Part shown: piece after piece, positions 43,799 through 53,525 of the stretch
Numbering within the stretch: the first letter of the stretch is position 1
Layout of the letters: each line of letters starts with the position of its first letter
Assembly (NCBI GenBank): GCA_022447605.1
Contig: JAKVBG010000018.1
Coordinates: 1 to 64,000, forward strand
Direction of reading: 5' to 3'
Source of the DNA: Mariniblastus sp.
GTDB lineage: Bacteria; Planctomycetota; Planctomycetia; Pirellulales; Pirellulaceae
DNA: 64,000 bases
Notes under the pieces: generated by a model
The model's database searches: none
The model's input: the letters and a program-made list of their open reading frames with translations, nothing else
What the model was told of the DNA's origin: nothing
Made by a program: the position numbers and the translations under genes

Positions 43799-46700
43799 AT
43801 GGCCCTTCGAACGTTCTACGAGATCCTGGGGATCCCGCACGACGCCGATGACGATGAGATTCGTCGCGCCTATCGTCGCGTGATGCAGGAACACCACCCT
43901 GACCAGAACCCGGACGACCGGAAGGCTGCCCGCCGGACCCGTCATTTGAACGCCGCCCGCGATGCGTTGCTCGACCCGGCCAAACGCCGCAAGTATGACC
44001 GGAAACTGCGCCGCAAGGGCCTCATACCGAAACGACCAAAACGGGACCGACACGAGGCCACCCATCCACCGGACCACGTTGAGGAGAGGACTGACAACGC
44101 CGGCGTGGATAACGAGACGACCGACCCACCAGAGGAGAGCGCCACCGGCGCAGAAGCCTCCCCGGCCGACCCGGTGGACCGCTGGAAACGGCATCGCTCA
44201 CGACCCAGCCAATGGATCCCAAAACCTCATTTCCAAGCGGGTCACCAAGGCCATTGGAAATTATGGGTCGCCCTCTTGGGACTGCTCCTGTTGACCGGGG
44301 GACTGGTACTTTCTGTATACCTGTTCGATCTTGGCCCTGGTCCGGATCTGCGGGTGGATCCTGCTGCCGAAAAACCCGATCCAACGGAACCGAAATCGTC
44401 GCCCGCGGACCGGGTCCTTCCGCCGCCGCTGGCCTCCCAACCGAGTAACGCGTCTGCGGCACCGGAACCAGGCAACCCTCCCGCCGCGACGGACCTGGCC
44501 CAGCCGAGCTCTTCCGAACGTTCCTCCGACAAAGGGGAAACGATAGCCAAACCGACCGAAGTAACGAAACGGAAACCGACAGGACCTGTCCCCGCCCCGC
44601 TGATCAGTCCTTTTGAACCACCGGAGGCCGAACAGCGACAGCAACAGTGGGCCGACTGGCTCAACCTGCCATCTCGAGACATGAACGACATCGGCATGGA
44701 GTGGATATTGCTCCCCAGCGGACGTTTCCTGTCGGGGTTTCCCGAGCAGGCGAAGATCGAACAATCGTGGCTACAGGTACCCGCCTTGCAGACAATCGAG
44801 CGACCGTTCTACCTCGCACGCCAGCCGGTGACAAGAAAGTCCTGGTTCGAGGTCATGGGAACGGAACCCTGGAAAGACCAGGAGGACGTCTCCTCCATCC
44901 CGGACGATCATCCGTATGCAACCGGCATGGATTGGCAAGAGGCGGTCGATTTCTGTCAGGAATTGAGTCAACGGGATGGTCATACCTACCGCCTCCCCTC
45001 CCAGTTGGAGTGGGAATTCGCCTGGCAGTCGGGGCGTCCCACATCATTTTTCCTGCCCGATTCTACCTGGGATGCACCGGCCGCGATCGACGCGTCGGCC
45101 GGGGCCGGTTTTGGCCTGACTTTCGCCCCGTTCCTGTGGGAATTCTGTGATGATTTTTTTGACGAGACGCGGCATATCGCGCGAAGACCGGTCGAGTTCC
45201 ACTCATCCCGACTGGGCCGACAACTCGGACGAGGTACGGCCGTGGCGAGCCCTTCACGCGGTTTCCGCGTGGTGAAGGTGCCTGCGGCGATTACCGAACT
45301 CCAGGAGTTTCAGGTTTCGAACAGCGCGGTAGATCCGTCCTTGGCTTGGAAACCTCCCACCTCGGTACCGGACGTCCCCGCCTTGTTCGCTCCCTGGATA
45401 CGTCCCACCGACGCCCAGCGCCCCGCCCTGATCCCGGGCCAGAAAGGAAGGGTCAAAGCGCTGACCACACTTCAAGCGGAGATCCGGTCGCAAGGCCTGG
45501 CATCGACCGAAGGAGCGACCGGTGCCGCCAGCATGAACCGTCTGGGGATGCAGCTGCTGCAGTCGACACGCCGGGAACCGGTGGGCCCGCGGCTATATGC
45601 CAGGCTGGATCGGGCGATTCATTACCTGACCCTCTCCGGCAACCCGACACTGACCGACCACGGGATTGACCTGTTGTGTGAAAAATTTCAGGTCGACCCC
45701 CTCTCCATGCATATCTGGGCAGCCCGGAACTGGCACCGCTTGATTGACGCCAATTGGGTCACAGATCGGGATGCGAAACGAAAATCATTGGCGGTCCGGG
45801 TCCGGCGCTTGGGCGAACGGGCGGGGGAACTTCACCGATACCATGACCAGGTCGGGTTGTTGCAACTTTACCTGGAACTGCTACCCGATAATCACAAGCA
45901 GATCGGACCCACCGAAACACTGCTCAACGGGGCCCGCCAACGATCCCAGCAGCACCTGCAGATGCTGCACCTGCAGGAGACCCTGGTCCAACAGCCCGAT
46001 CGTTCACAGGCATCCCGTTTGGGCGAGTACTTCTGTTTCGAATTGAACGAATGGGACCGGGGCGTCCCCTACCTGGCCCAGGGACAGGAAGGCCCCCTGC
46101 AACAGGTCGCCCAGTACGAAATGCGAAATCACGAATCGGCCGATGCCCGTTTGTGGATTGCCGACGGTTGGTGGAAATTGTCAGAGAACCGAAGCGAGAA
46201 CCGAGGGCCACTCAGGGAGCGAGCTGGCCAGTGGTACCATTCCGCTTACCCCGACTTGCAGGGAGAGGAGAGAGAGCGAGTCGCCAGACGGCTGCAGGAA
46301 TTGTATGCCCAACCGATCGAATGGAATCTCTCTTTCCAGCACGGCGCCCTACCGGAACGCATCATCCAGCGAGGCAAAACAGCCAGGCGCAAGACCGGGC
46401 TGTTACTCTATCCGGGCAGTGCCATCGCACTCGACCAGGTCTTTTCCTCCATTGATTCCGTGTCGATCCGGGGCAGGATCGGCAGTTTCCAGACCGCGGG
46501 GAGACAAAATTTTCATTTCCAGGTCGGACCGGTTCACGCCACATTCAATTCCGAGCAGAATCGGGCAAACTATTTCCGGACCTTGCCGCCCGCTCCTAAT
46601 CCGGACGAAAAACGGCCGACGAGCGAGGCGACGGCGCCCCATGCATTGCAACCTGGCCAGTTTCACGACCTCAAAATCACCCGGACCGAGCCGGGTGAAT

Positions 46701-46891
46701 TGCGTCTTACAGTCGACGGAAAAACGACGTATCGAACGTCGGCAGAGTTCCAAGGTGGTCTGATGATCTTTTCGGGCAACGATCCGATCGAGATCGAATC
46801 TTTGTCCATCCGCGGCATTCCGGACCCGTTGGCGGCACCCCATTTCATGAAACGGTTCAACCTGGACACGGTCGGCCCTAAACGATGGTAA
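43799..46891 (+). CDS. Large membrane J-domain protein with FGE-sulfatase-like domain
   Basis: 1,030 residues. A cytoplasmic J-domain opens the protein (MALRTFYEILGIPHDADDDE, HPD at 33-35), followed by a charged and Pro-rich linker, one TM helix at about 155-177 (LWVALLGLLLLTGGLVLSVYLF), then a Pro/Ser-rich extracytoplasmic stretch. Residues about 294-492 resemble an FGE-sulfatase (SUMF1-type) domain: GMEWILLPSGRFLSGFPEQ, RPFYLARQPVTRKSWFEVMG, WQEAVDFCQELSQRDGHTYRLPSQLEWEFAWQSG. It has none of the paired cysteines needed for formylglycine formation. A TPR-like helical region and a C-terminal concanavalin-like beta domain (FHDLKITRTEPGELRLTVDGK) follow. ATG 43799 is chosen as the natural J-domain start. 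The next gene has the same layout. Confidence 0.87.
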   Translation: MALRTFYEILGIPHDADDDEIRRAYRRVMQEHHPDQNPDDRKAARRTRHLNAARDALLDPAKRRKYDRKLRRKGLIPKRPKRDRHEATHPPDHVEERTDNAGVDNETTDPPEESATGAEASPADPVDRWKRHRSRPSQWIPKPHFQAGHQGHWKLWVALLGLLLLTGGLVLSVYLFDLGPGPDLRVDPAAEKPDPTEPKSSPADRVLPPPLASQPSNASAAPEPGNPPAATDLAQPSSSERSSDKGETIAKPTEVTKRKPTGPVPAPLISPFEPPEAEQRQQQWADWLNLPSRDMNDIGMEWILLPSGRFLSGFPEQAKIEQSWLQVPALQTIERPFYLARQPVTRKSWFEVMGTEPWKDQEDVSSIPDDHPYATGMDWQEAVDFCQELSQRDGHTYRLPSQLEWEFAWQSGRPTSFFLPDSTWDAPAAIDASAGAGFGLTFAPFLWEFCDDFFDETRHIARRPVEFHSSRLGRQLGRGTAVASPSRGFRVVKVPAAITELQEFQVSNSAVDPSLAWKPPTSVPDVPALFAPWIRPTDAQRPALIPGQKGRVKALTTLQAEIRSQGLASTEGATGAASMNRLGMQLLQSTRREPVGPRLYARLDRAIHYLTLSGNPTLTDHGIDLLCEKFQVDPLSMHIWAARNWHRLIDANWVTDRDAKRKSLAVRVRRLGERAGELHRYHDQVGLLQLYLELLPDNHKQIGPTETLLNGARQRSQQHLQMLHLQETLVQQPDRSQASRLGEYFCFELNEWDRGVPYLAQGQEGPLQQVAQYEMRNHESADARLWIADGWWKLSENRSENRGPLRERAGQWYHSAYPDLQGEERERVARRLQELYAQPIEWNLSFQHGALPERIIQRGKTARRKTGLLLYPGSAIALDQVFSSIDSVSIRGRIGSFQTAGRQNFHFQVGPVHATFNSEQNRANYFRTLPPAPNPDEKRPTSEATAPHALQPGQFHDLKITRTEPGELRLTVDGKTTYRTSAEFQGGLMIFSGNDPIEIESLSIRGIPDPLAAPHFMKRFNLDTVGPKRW

Positions 46892-47163
46892 ACCGGCGGC
46901 AAATGCGGGGAATTGACGGTCGACTCGCGGCACCATTGGGCAAATTGCCTGTTTCAAGATTTGGAAAAAATTCCCGAAATCAAGTCGTTCCATGGGGACA
47001 CGGAGACGACCTTCTATTTTAAAATCAGGGGTCGTTCCAGCAGCCGCGTGATTTCAGCCAGCCCTCCAAGCGGTCGGGCAATGCGGATCATCGTCAAGCT
47101 GTTCGCCAGGATGGGTAACAATGACACTCCTGGCAGACCGTATCGGAGTTCGTGAAAACACGC

Positions 47164-50013
47164 ATGGCCACTCGCAACTATTACGAAATCCTGGGAGTCC
47201 CGTACGACGCGGGGACGGAACAGATCCAGAAAGCCTTCCTCAAACTGAAAGCGGACTACAACCCGGATCTGTACCCGAGCGATTCGAAACAGGCAAAACG
47301 CTTTCGCCATATTCGAGCTGCCAAGCGGACGTTGCTCGATCCGGCAAAGCGGAGAAAATACGATTACCTCCTGGTCCAGGAAGGGATCCTGGAAGTGATC
47401 CCCGACTGGAATGTTGAGGCGGAACCCCTGGCAGAAACAGGTAGCAGTCTGTCGAGCGGCTTATCCGATTCCTCACTCGTCGAACCGTCCGTCCCTGAGC
47501 CGGAAACGTTTCCCACCGAAATTTCGCAGCCGGATGCTGTGACCGATTTTCAATTGGCCGACCGCGCCGAACGCTGGAGACGCCTGGACGCGGACGTCGA
47601 AACGTCCGCCGAGGAAACGGCCGCGAGTTCGGCACCCACTACCGCCGGGAACCAGGAGGTTCCCGTCACACCGCCCCAGGAAGATCCTGTCGGGGCGACC
47701 CATGAATCGCCTGCCATTTCGGCGGCCACTCGAACCAAGCAGTCCGAATCGCGCTCGCCTGCCATCCTTCTATTTCAGATGTTGATGTTGCCGTTTGGCG
47801 CCGTGGCGGGTATTTCGGTCGCTATCTTGGTTCTCTGGGTCGGCTTCCAATTCGATCCGTTCGGCCTGTTCGACCGCCCTGAAAAACCGGTCGCTCAGCC
47901 AGTCAGCCAACGACCATCTGAAACAAAACCGAAGCAACCGAGCGTGGACGCCGAACGACCTGACACAGATCCACCCCAACTGGAAACAGAAACAGCACCC
48001 GAGGCAGCCACTGAGCCAATGCCCGAAAATCGGGCGACTCACAACCCGGTTTATGTCGGTCATTACCAGATTACCCATCAGGATAACCCCCAGTTTACTT
48101 GTCGCATTGAAATCAAGCCGGACGGAACCTTCACCAGTACGGAAAAACCAGGCCACCTGGAAACGGGCCAATGGCAGGATACGGAAACCGGGTTTCGCGC
48201 GGTCATCCAGCGGGGCCAATACCAACTGGTCAACGATTTTCACAAGGAAGGTGACCAGTTTCGCTGGGAACATGTCGCTCGGCACGCCGAGACGGGTAGT
48301 CCGATCAACCAATCTTCCGGCCTGGCCAGGGCTATCGCCCAGACTACGGGGGAGAGCCCCATGGCGGATCGCTTGTCGCTCCCCCCCAACAGCCCTTGGC
48401 GATTGTTGTTCAATCACCTGGATCAGACGGGACAAACGTGTGCGGAGTTTGACTGGTGGCCGACCAATCAGGACGAGGCGGATCAACTCCAGAAATTTGT
48501 GGACAACCTGGTAGCGATTGAGCGGGGAATCGCCAGAAAGCCAGAGGATGATCCCGATGTAAGCTTCCTGGCCCGGCAACGGGACCGATGGGCCACTGAG
48601 TTTTTCCGCGGTTTTCGCCCACCCGATGGCCGTTTGGCAGATACCGAATCGGATCTCAATCGGCGTTACGAAACAACACTCAAAACGGGAACAGGCAATT
48701 TCCTCGCTTTTGGAATGTTGCATCTCAATCCGGACGCCGACCCGGCTTCCGGCCACCTCACGTTCAAGATCAGCGGTACCGAGATACAGTTCCAAACGAC
48801 CCCCGCCGATGATTGGCCCGCCATCGACCCGGGGCTGCATTACGTGCTGATCGGTGAAATGACACCCGATTCGCTCGAGCCGCAGGACAACCCGGGGAAC
48901 GACGAAGCCGAAGCAGGCGAACCAGGCCCCAACGATCCTCGCCGGGTGCGAATCGACTTTATCAGCCGTGTCGGTTCACCCTGGCCCGACCCGCAGGCGC
49001 GCGCGGAAACCACCCCCATGGTTCAACTCGACCAGGCCAAGATCGACGAAGCGCGATCCATTCTCGATACGGAATACGGTGCGCGACGGAAACAGCTCGA
49101 ACGAGAACCCTGGGACTTCAAAGAGCCGGCCAACTTTCTGGCGAAGCAGAGTAAAATGGTAGAGCTGCACCGAGAAATCTATGCCTTTAAGGATGAAGAA
49201 CAGGACCCCAACAATCAGTACGCTATCATAATTTACGCCTTGGAAGTGGCGATTGAAGCGGGGCATTGGGAAGAAGCCCTTGCCTACATCGCACGTCTCA
49301 AAGCGGATTTCCCGATCGATGATCTGCCGCTGCAGATCGACGCAGTCAAAACGTGGGACAAGCTGATCAAGAACCTGGTCGGCCAGCTCCGCGCCGAAAA
49401 ACGGCAAGAATTGGAGAAGCTCGTCAACCAGTTTGCCAACCGGGCCTATGCCGATCACCGTTTTGACGAAGCAGCCGAGTTGTTCGAGTTGGCGGACAAG
49501 CTGATTCCTTCGCAGGACGCGCGAAAGAAGGCGGTGCACCGGATGAATCTGCACAGCCATGACCTGGCCAAAAAACACGCGTCGATGATGGCGATACGGG
49601 ACCGTCTGAAAAATAACAACGACCCCGAACAACGACTGCAACTCGGCAAGTTCTGGTGTTTTGACGTCGGCGATTGGCCGCTTGGACTCCCCTACCTGGC
49701 AACCGGATCGGATCCGAAAATCAGCGCGGCCGCGCAACTCGACCTGGCCGGCGCTCAGACCCGGGAACAGCGACGGGCCATAGCCGACGCCTGGTACGAA
49801 CTGGCCCAGGACCTGAAGGGCGCGGACGAACAGGGCACCGGCCAACGGGCGGTGACGCTGTACCGGGACCTGCTGCTCGAAGAAACCGGTTTGAAACTCA
49901 AAGAGACCGAGACACGAATCGAGCGGCTGATGGAGAAGGGTATTTCCGGACCCGTGGATACGGGCGTTGACGAATCGAACGAAGCGGAGCAAGCGGGCCC
50001 GGCCGACGATTGA
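47164..50013 (+). CDS. Large membrane protein with degenerate J-domain (NPD) and TPR-like C-terminus
   Basis: 949 residues, paralogous in layout to the gene upstream. The J-domain MATRNYYEILGVPYDAGTEQ has N33-P-D in place of H-P-D, which in known J-proteins abolishes stimulation of Hsp70. An acidic Ser/Glu-rich linker follows, then a TM helix at about 205-232 (MLPFGAVAGISVAILVLWVGF). The extracytoplasmic part starts with a strand-rich lipocalin-like segment (YVGHYQITHQDNPQFTCRIE) and ends with helical repeats from about residue 630 (EAGHWEEALAYIARLKADFP, AADELFELADKLIP-like). GTG 47152 is a possible alternative start with a closer GGAG. Confidence 0.85.
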   Translation: MATRNYYEILGVPYDAGTEQIQKAFLKLKADYNPDLYPSDSKQAKRFRHIRAAKRTLLDPAKRRKYDYLLVQEGILEVIPDWNVEAEPLAETGSSLSSGLSDSSLVEPSVPEPETFPTEISQPDAVTDFQLADRAERWRRLDADVETSAEETAASSAPTTAGNQEVPVTPPQEDPVGATHESPAISAATRTKQSESRSPAILLFQMLMLPFGAVAGISVAILVLWVGFQFDPFGLFDRPEKPVAQPVSQRPSETKPKQPSVDAERPDTDPPQLETETAPEAATEPMPENRATHNPVYVGHYQITHQDNPQFTCRIEIKPDGTFTSTEKPGHLETGQWQDTETGFRAVIQRGQYQLVNDFHKEGDQFRWEHVARHAETGSPINQSSGLARAIAQTTGESPMADRLSLPPNSPWRLLFNHLDQTGQTCAEFDWWPTNQDEADQLQKFVDNLVAIERGIARKPEDDPDVSFLARQRDRWATEFFRGFRPPDGRLADTESDLNRRYETTLKTGTGNFLAFGMLHLNPDADPASGHLTFKISGTEIQFQTTPADDWPAIDPGLHYVLIGEMTPDSLEPQDNPGNDEAEAGEPGPNDPRRVRIDFISRVGSPWPDPQARAETTPMVQLDQAKIDEARSILDTEYGARRKQLEREPWDFKEPANFLAKQSKMVELHREIYAFKDEEQDPNNQYAIIIYALEVAIEAGHWEEALAYIARLKADFPIDDLPLQIDAVKTWDKLIKNLVGQLRAEKRQELEKLVNQFANRAYADHRFDEAAELFELADKLIPSQDARKKAVHRMNLHSHDLAKKHASMMAIRDRLKNNNDPEQRLQLGKFWCFDVGDWPLGLPYLATGSDPKISAAAQLDLAGAQTREQRRAIADAWYELAQDLKGADEQGTGQRAVTLYRDLLLEETGLKLKETETRIERLMEKGISGPVDTGVDESNEAEQAGPADD

Positions 50014-50162
50014 GCCACCGTTAAACAACCCACGGGGCAGCGCATGGAAAGGGCCAGTCCCAACCGGGAATTAAAATCGGCAACTCTGGCACTCGGTCAA
50101 AGGGAACCAATCGGCAAGCCGCCTATCCGTTCCCGGCAACTCCTCACGCCATGTCGCAGGCA

Positions 50163-50360
50163 CTAAACCCGATCGACAAAGATCCAGTACAGCGCCAGTC
50201 CCAAAATCAGTGCCAGTGGCCCTTTCCAAAGGATCGAGTCGCCGGCCAGCAGGGCCTCGTGGAACCAGGAAAGAAAAGCGAATACGATCCCGAAGGCCGA
50301 AATAAACATCCAAATTCGGCGGGCCATCTCTTGTTTGCTGTTTTCAGGTTGTTCTGTCAT
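50163..50360 (-). CDS. Small two-TM membrane protein
   Basis: 65 residues, MTEQPENSKQEMARRIWMFI followed by two hydrophobic helices (SAFGIVFAFLSWFHEALLA and GPLALILGLALYWIFVD). No family is recognised and no strong ribosome binding site precedes the ATG. Size and topology are like small accessory membrane proteins. It is antisense to its neighbours, between the J-domain pair and the acyl-activation cluster. Confidence 0.62.
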   Translation of the reverse strand: MTEQPENSKQEMARRIWMFISAFGIVFAFLSWFHEALLAGDSILWKGPLALILGLALYWIFVDRV

Positions 50361-50729
50361 CGCAGTTTCAGCCGTCCACTAAGGTCAAGTTCAAGGGGGA
50401 GCGGCTAATATAAACGCCCCATTATCTGGACCACAATCCCCTGCACGTGCCATGCTGACGACCTTTCCTGGCCACCCCCCTAATCCCTGGTCGGATCGGC
50501 TGGGAGATTCTCGTGTCCCTGGGCCGTGGCGAACCCGGACGACGGCTGGAACAATCCGATTCGCCAGCGGACCAGCGCGCCTTTACTGTGCTAGCAAGCC
50601 GCCCGTTTTGGCCTCTTTCCATGAAGTTCCTTCGAACGTCAGGCGATAAATAGAAGTAGGTTCTGCCGTAACCGGCACAACCGCTATCACCCTCAAAGTT
50701 TACCAGCATGGGCAAACGACCGATTCTCC
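50361..50729. other. Divergent intergenic region upstream of the acyl-activation cluster
   Basis: 369 bases with no gene that I can support. It should hold the promoter of the cluster starting at 50730; no clear -35/-10 pair is visible. Confidence 0.45.
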
Positions 50730-52331
50730 ATGAAACACGATTACGCTCTTTCGATTCGATCACTCGCCCAGGCTACGGCTACGGCAAGGGGGGATCAAAA
50801 ACCTTGGTACGGTTGGCAACCCCAACCACCCAATGAACCGACCATCGCCCATCGGTTCACCGCGATCTGCCAGCAGCACGCCGGCCGGCCCAGCATGCAG
50901 GACCGCCGAGGCGAGTTGTCTTACCAATGGCTTTATTGCCAGGCGAATCACCTGGCTCAACACCTGATCGACCACCCTGATTTTGAGACCGGGAGCCATG
51001 TGGGACTCTGCCTTCCCAATTCACCCGAGTACGTCGTGGCATTTTTTGCCGTCCAGCTGGCCGGCGGTGTCGCCGTCCCGATCCCACCCTACCAACAGGG
51101 AAAACGGCGACGGCAACAGATCGCCATGACGAATCTGAAGTTGATGATTGAAGATGAGCGGATTAGCGCAGATCAGAAAACAACACGGGATAATCGGTCC
51201 ATCCGCCTGAACGCGACCACGGCTCCCCTGGAAAGCCAACCGGTACGACCGATGGGACACCTGGCGGCTTTGCTGTTCACCTCCGGTTCATCGGGCGATC
51301 CCAAGGCGGTCATGTTGAGCCACAGGAACATCCTGGCCAATACCCAGTCGATTTCCCAGGTGCTACCACTCGGTTCGACCGACCGCACGTTGGCCAATAT
51401 GCCGTTCGCTCATGCGCTCGGCAACTCGGTCCTGCAAACCCACATTCTCAATGGGGCCACCCTGGTATTTTCCAGTGACCTGCTCTTCCCCACCGCCCTC
51501 CTCAATGCCTTGGAAACGCAAAACTGCACCAGCCTGATCGCTGTTCCGGAGGTTTTCGATTTTCTGTTGAGAGCGTTGGGAACCGATTGTCTGCAATCAT
51601 CCTGCCTCCGTTACATGGCCGTTGCCGGGGGACGATTGGAACCGACCCGAGCGGCCCAATTGGCTGACCAGATAGCACCGGCTGAATTTTTCATCATGTA
51701 CGGCCAAACGGAGGCGACTGCACGGCTTGCCTGTCTCCCCTCCAATCAGATTGAACGGCAGGCCGATACGATTGGTCATCCCATCCCCGGAGTCGAATTT
51801 TGTATTCGCGACCCCCAGGGGGTGCCAGTCCAGGATGGGGAGGTCGGTACGTTGCATGCCCGTGGCGACAATATCATGCTCGGCTACTGGGATGACCCGG
51901 AAACCAACCGCCTGATCCTGAATGATGGGTGGCTTAATACCGGAGACCGCGCCAGGAAAAACCCAAGTGGAAATTATAAGATTTGTGGCCGGGAAAACGG
52001 CCTCGTCAAAATTCAGGGTTACCGTTTTCATCCCAACGAGATCGACAACACGCTACAGGCTTTGATGCCAGACGCCGAGTTTGTCACGGTCCCCTACCGC
52101 GACCAGGGCCAAACGCGACTGGCCCTGTTCGTGCGACCATGCCAGGAGTCGTTGGACGTCAGTCAAATCCGCCAAGCCTGCTCCAGGGAACTCCCGCGCC
52201 ACATGGTTCCGCAGCTTTACCAGGTTGTCAGCCAGTGGCCAGTCAACTCGGCCCACAAAATTGACCGACAGGAATTGGCTGTTCGGGCCAGTCAAGCCGG
52301 CTTGCAATCGAACTACAATCGCAGCGCTTGA
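50730..52331 (+). CDS. AMP-dependent acyl ligase (fatty-acyl-AMP ligase/acyl-CoA synthetase family)
   Basis: 533-residue adenylate-forming enzyme, which activates a carboxylic acid to acyl-AMP and loads it onto a thiol. The P-loop is LLFTSGSSGDPKAVMLSHRN (about residues 185-204), the A5 motif MYGQTEATARL, A7 LNTGDRARK, the hinge around KICGRENGLVKIQGYRFHPNEID and A10 lysine in SAHKIDRQEL. The ACP gene starts 25 bases downstream, so the acceptor is probably that ACP rather than CoA. The fatty or other acid is unknown. It opens a five-gene cluster. Confidence 0.92.
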   Translation: MKHDYALSIRSLAQATATARGDQKPWYGWQPQPPNEPTIAHRFTAICQQHAGRPSMQDRRGELSYQWLYCQANHLAQHLIDHPDFETGSHVGLCLPNSPEYVVAFFAVQLAGGVAVPIPPYQQGKRRRQQIAMTNLKLMIEDERISADQKTTRDNRSIRLNATTAPLESQPVRPMGHLAALLFTSGSSGDPKAVMLSHRNILANTQSISQVLPLGSTDRTLANMPFAHALGNSVLQTHILNGATLVFSSDLLFPTALLNALETQNCTSLIAVPEVFDFLLRALGTDCLQSSCLRYMAVAGGRLEPTRAAQLADQIAPAEFFIMYGQTEATARLACLPSNQIERQADTIGHPIPGVEFCIRDPQGVPVQDGEVGTLHARGDNIMLGYWDDPETNRLILNDGWLNTGDRARKNPSGNYKICGRENGLVKIQGYRFHPNEIDNTLQALMPDAEFVTVPYRDQGQTRLALFVRPCQESLDVSQIRQACSRELPRHMVPQLYQVVSQWPVNSAHKIDRQELAVRASQAGLQSNYNRSA

Positions 52332-52356
52332 CATCACGCCATCGAAGGAGACCCAC

Positions 52357-52611
52357 ATGAATTCAAGAATCGATCAAGAATTACTCGGCTTTGTTCAATC
52401 GAATTCCGTGACGGCGACGACGGTCACGATTCAAACTGACCTGATCGAACAAGAGGTTCTCGATTCTCTGTTGCTAATGGAGTTGGTGCTGTTCGTGGAA
52501 CAGCAATGGGGAGTCCAGTTGATCGGCAACGATTTTTCCCCCAGTCATTTTCGCACCGTGGAACAACTGACGCAATTGGTTGAAACCCGGCGGTTACAGC
52601 AGTCGGCCTAG
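52357..52611 (+). CDS. Acyl carrier protein
   Basis: 84 residues, ATG 52357 with GAAGGAG six bases upstream. The 4'-phosphopantetheine attachment site is Ser37 in EVLDSLLLMELVLFVEQQWG. The first helix (IDQELLGFVQSNSVTAT) and the end (FSPSHFRTVEQLTQLVE) match discrete ACP/PCP proteins of D-alanyl carrier type. The DSL site is followed by a hydrophobic LLLMELV, as in carriers that serve dedicated ligases. It is the thiol acceptor expected for the ligase at 50730. Confidence 0.9.
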   Translation: MNSRIDQELLGFVQSNSVTATTVTIQTDLIEQEVLDSLLLMELVLFVEQQWGVQLIGNDFSPSHFRTVEQLTQLVETRRLQQSA

Positions 52612-52625
52612 TTGAGGAGCAATCG

Positions 52626-53516
52626 TTGAAGTGGCCGTTGGAATCGAGAGCTGCCAGCAGGATGGAGACACCTTTCTTCAACCTTCTGTACCTGCATGCG
52701 CCGGGGCGCGGCGGGCCGGACCCGACCATCGTCTGGGTCAGCGAACTGCCTTGGGAGCCGTTGCAGGATTTTCTGGGCCAGGCCAACCGATCTGCGCCGG
52801 TCATGCTGGGGACCACTCACCTGTTGGTCCAGGCAGTCGGACAAGCCCTCGCCATTCACCCGGAATTCAACCGCCGCGTCGTGGGCCGGAAAGTGCACGC
52901 GTTCAAGGGGACCAACGTTTGCCTGGCAACACGAATACCCGGAAATGACGAAGTCAACCTGGTTCTCATCAAGGACGCCGGGCAAAAACGTCTGCTGGAA
53001 ATCGCGGAGACAATTTGGCACAACCAGCTAGCCTACCGCCGGGAAAAAGAACCGGTGATCCGGGACCGGGACCGTCTCCGTCGTCTACCCGCCTGGTTTT
53101 TCCGCTACACACTTCGGGCGTTTCACGCGATCGAACATTTCTGGCCGATGCCCATTTTTGGTCGTGTCGACCGTTTCCGAAGCTCGCCCGTTTTAGTGAA
53201 CGACTTCTCTCAAAAACGTTTCCCCGCCATGCGTGCGTACAAACCGTCCCGCATGCCCGACGAGAGTAAATCAATGAGCGTAACCCTCGGTCCGCGGGAA
53301 GAGAAGGTGATTTGGCGGGACGGCCAACCCCAACCGGTCCAGGTCGCGCCGTTGTGCGTGCGGGCCGACCATCGGGTCTGCGATGGTTTTCAGCTTTCTC
53401 AATTTGTTTCCACTTTGATTGAGCTACTGTCAGCACCGGAAAAAATGAGAAAGGCACACGTGGTAAATCCACCTGCTATCGACGCGCCCCATGCAACGGC
53501 GAGAAAAACGGCTTGA
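52626..53516 (+). CDS. Acyltransferase of the 2-oxoacid dehydrogenase E2/CAT catalytic domain family
   Basis: 296 residues, TTG start at 52626 with GAGGAG six bases upstream. The catalytic motif RADHRVCDGFQLSQFV (His249, Asp253) is the DHRxxDG signature of E2 and chloramphenicol acetyltransferase-like trimeric enzymes, and TTHLLVQAVGQALAIHPEFNRRVVG is the matching N-terminal block. There is no lipoyl or peripheral-subunit-binding domain, so it is not a 2-oxoacid dehydrogenase component. An inserted Arg-rich hydrophobic stretch (RLPAWFFRYTLRAFHAIEHFWPMP) may contact membrane. It probably transfers the acyl group from the ACP to an unknown acceptor. Confidence 0.87.
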   Translation: MKWPLESRAASRMETPFFNLLYLHAPGRGGPDPTIVWVSELPWEPLQDFLGQANRSAPVMLGTTHLLVQAVGQALAIHPEFNRRVVGRKVHAFKGTNVCLATRIPGNDEVNLVLIKDAGQKRLLEIAETIWHNQLAYRREKEPVIRDRDRLRRLPAWFFRYTLRAFHAIEHFWPMPIFGRVDRFRSSPVLVNDFSQKRFPAMRAYKPSRMPDESKSMSVTLGPREEKVIWRDGQPQPVQVAPLCVRADHRVCDGFQLSQFVSTLIELLSAPEKMRKAHVVNPPAIDAPHATARKTA

Positions 53517-53525
53517 GAGATTATC

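Noticed and set aside
43799-46891. First J-domain protein as the formylglycine-generating enzyme for the window's sulfatases
   Set aside because: Its FGE-like domain has none of the catalytic cysteines and the J-domain keeps it membrane-bound with a different layout.
47770-50028. Minus-strand ORFs of 356 and 350 codons
   Set aside because: Antisense to the second J-domain protein; no domain and no ribosome binding site.
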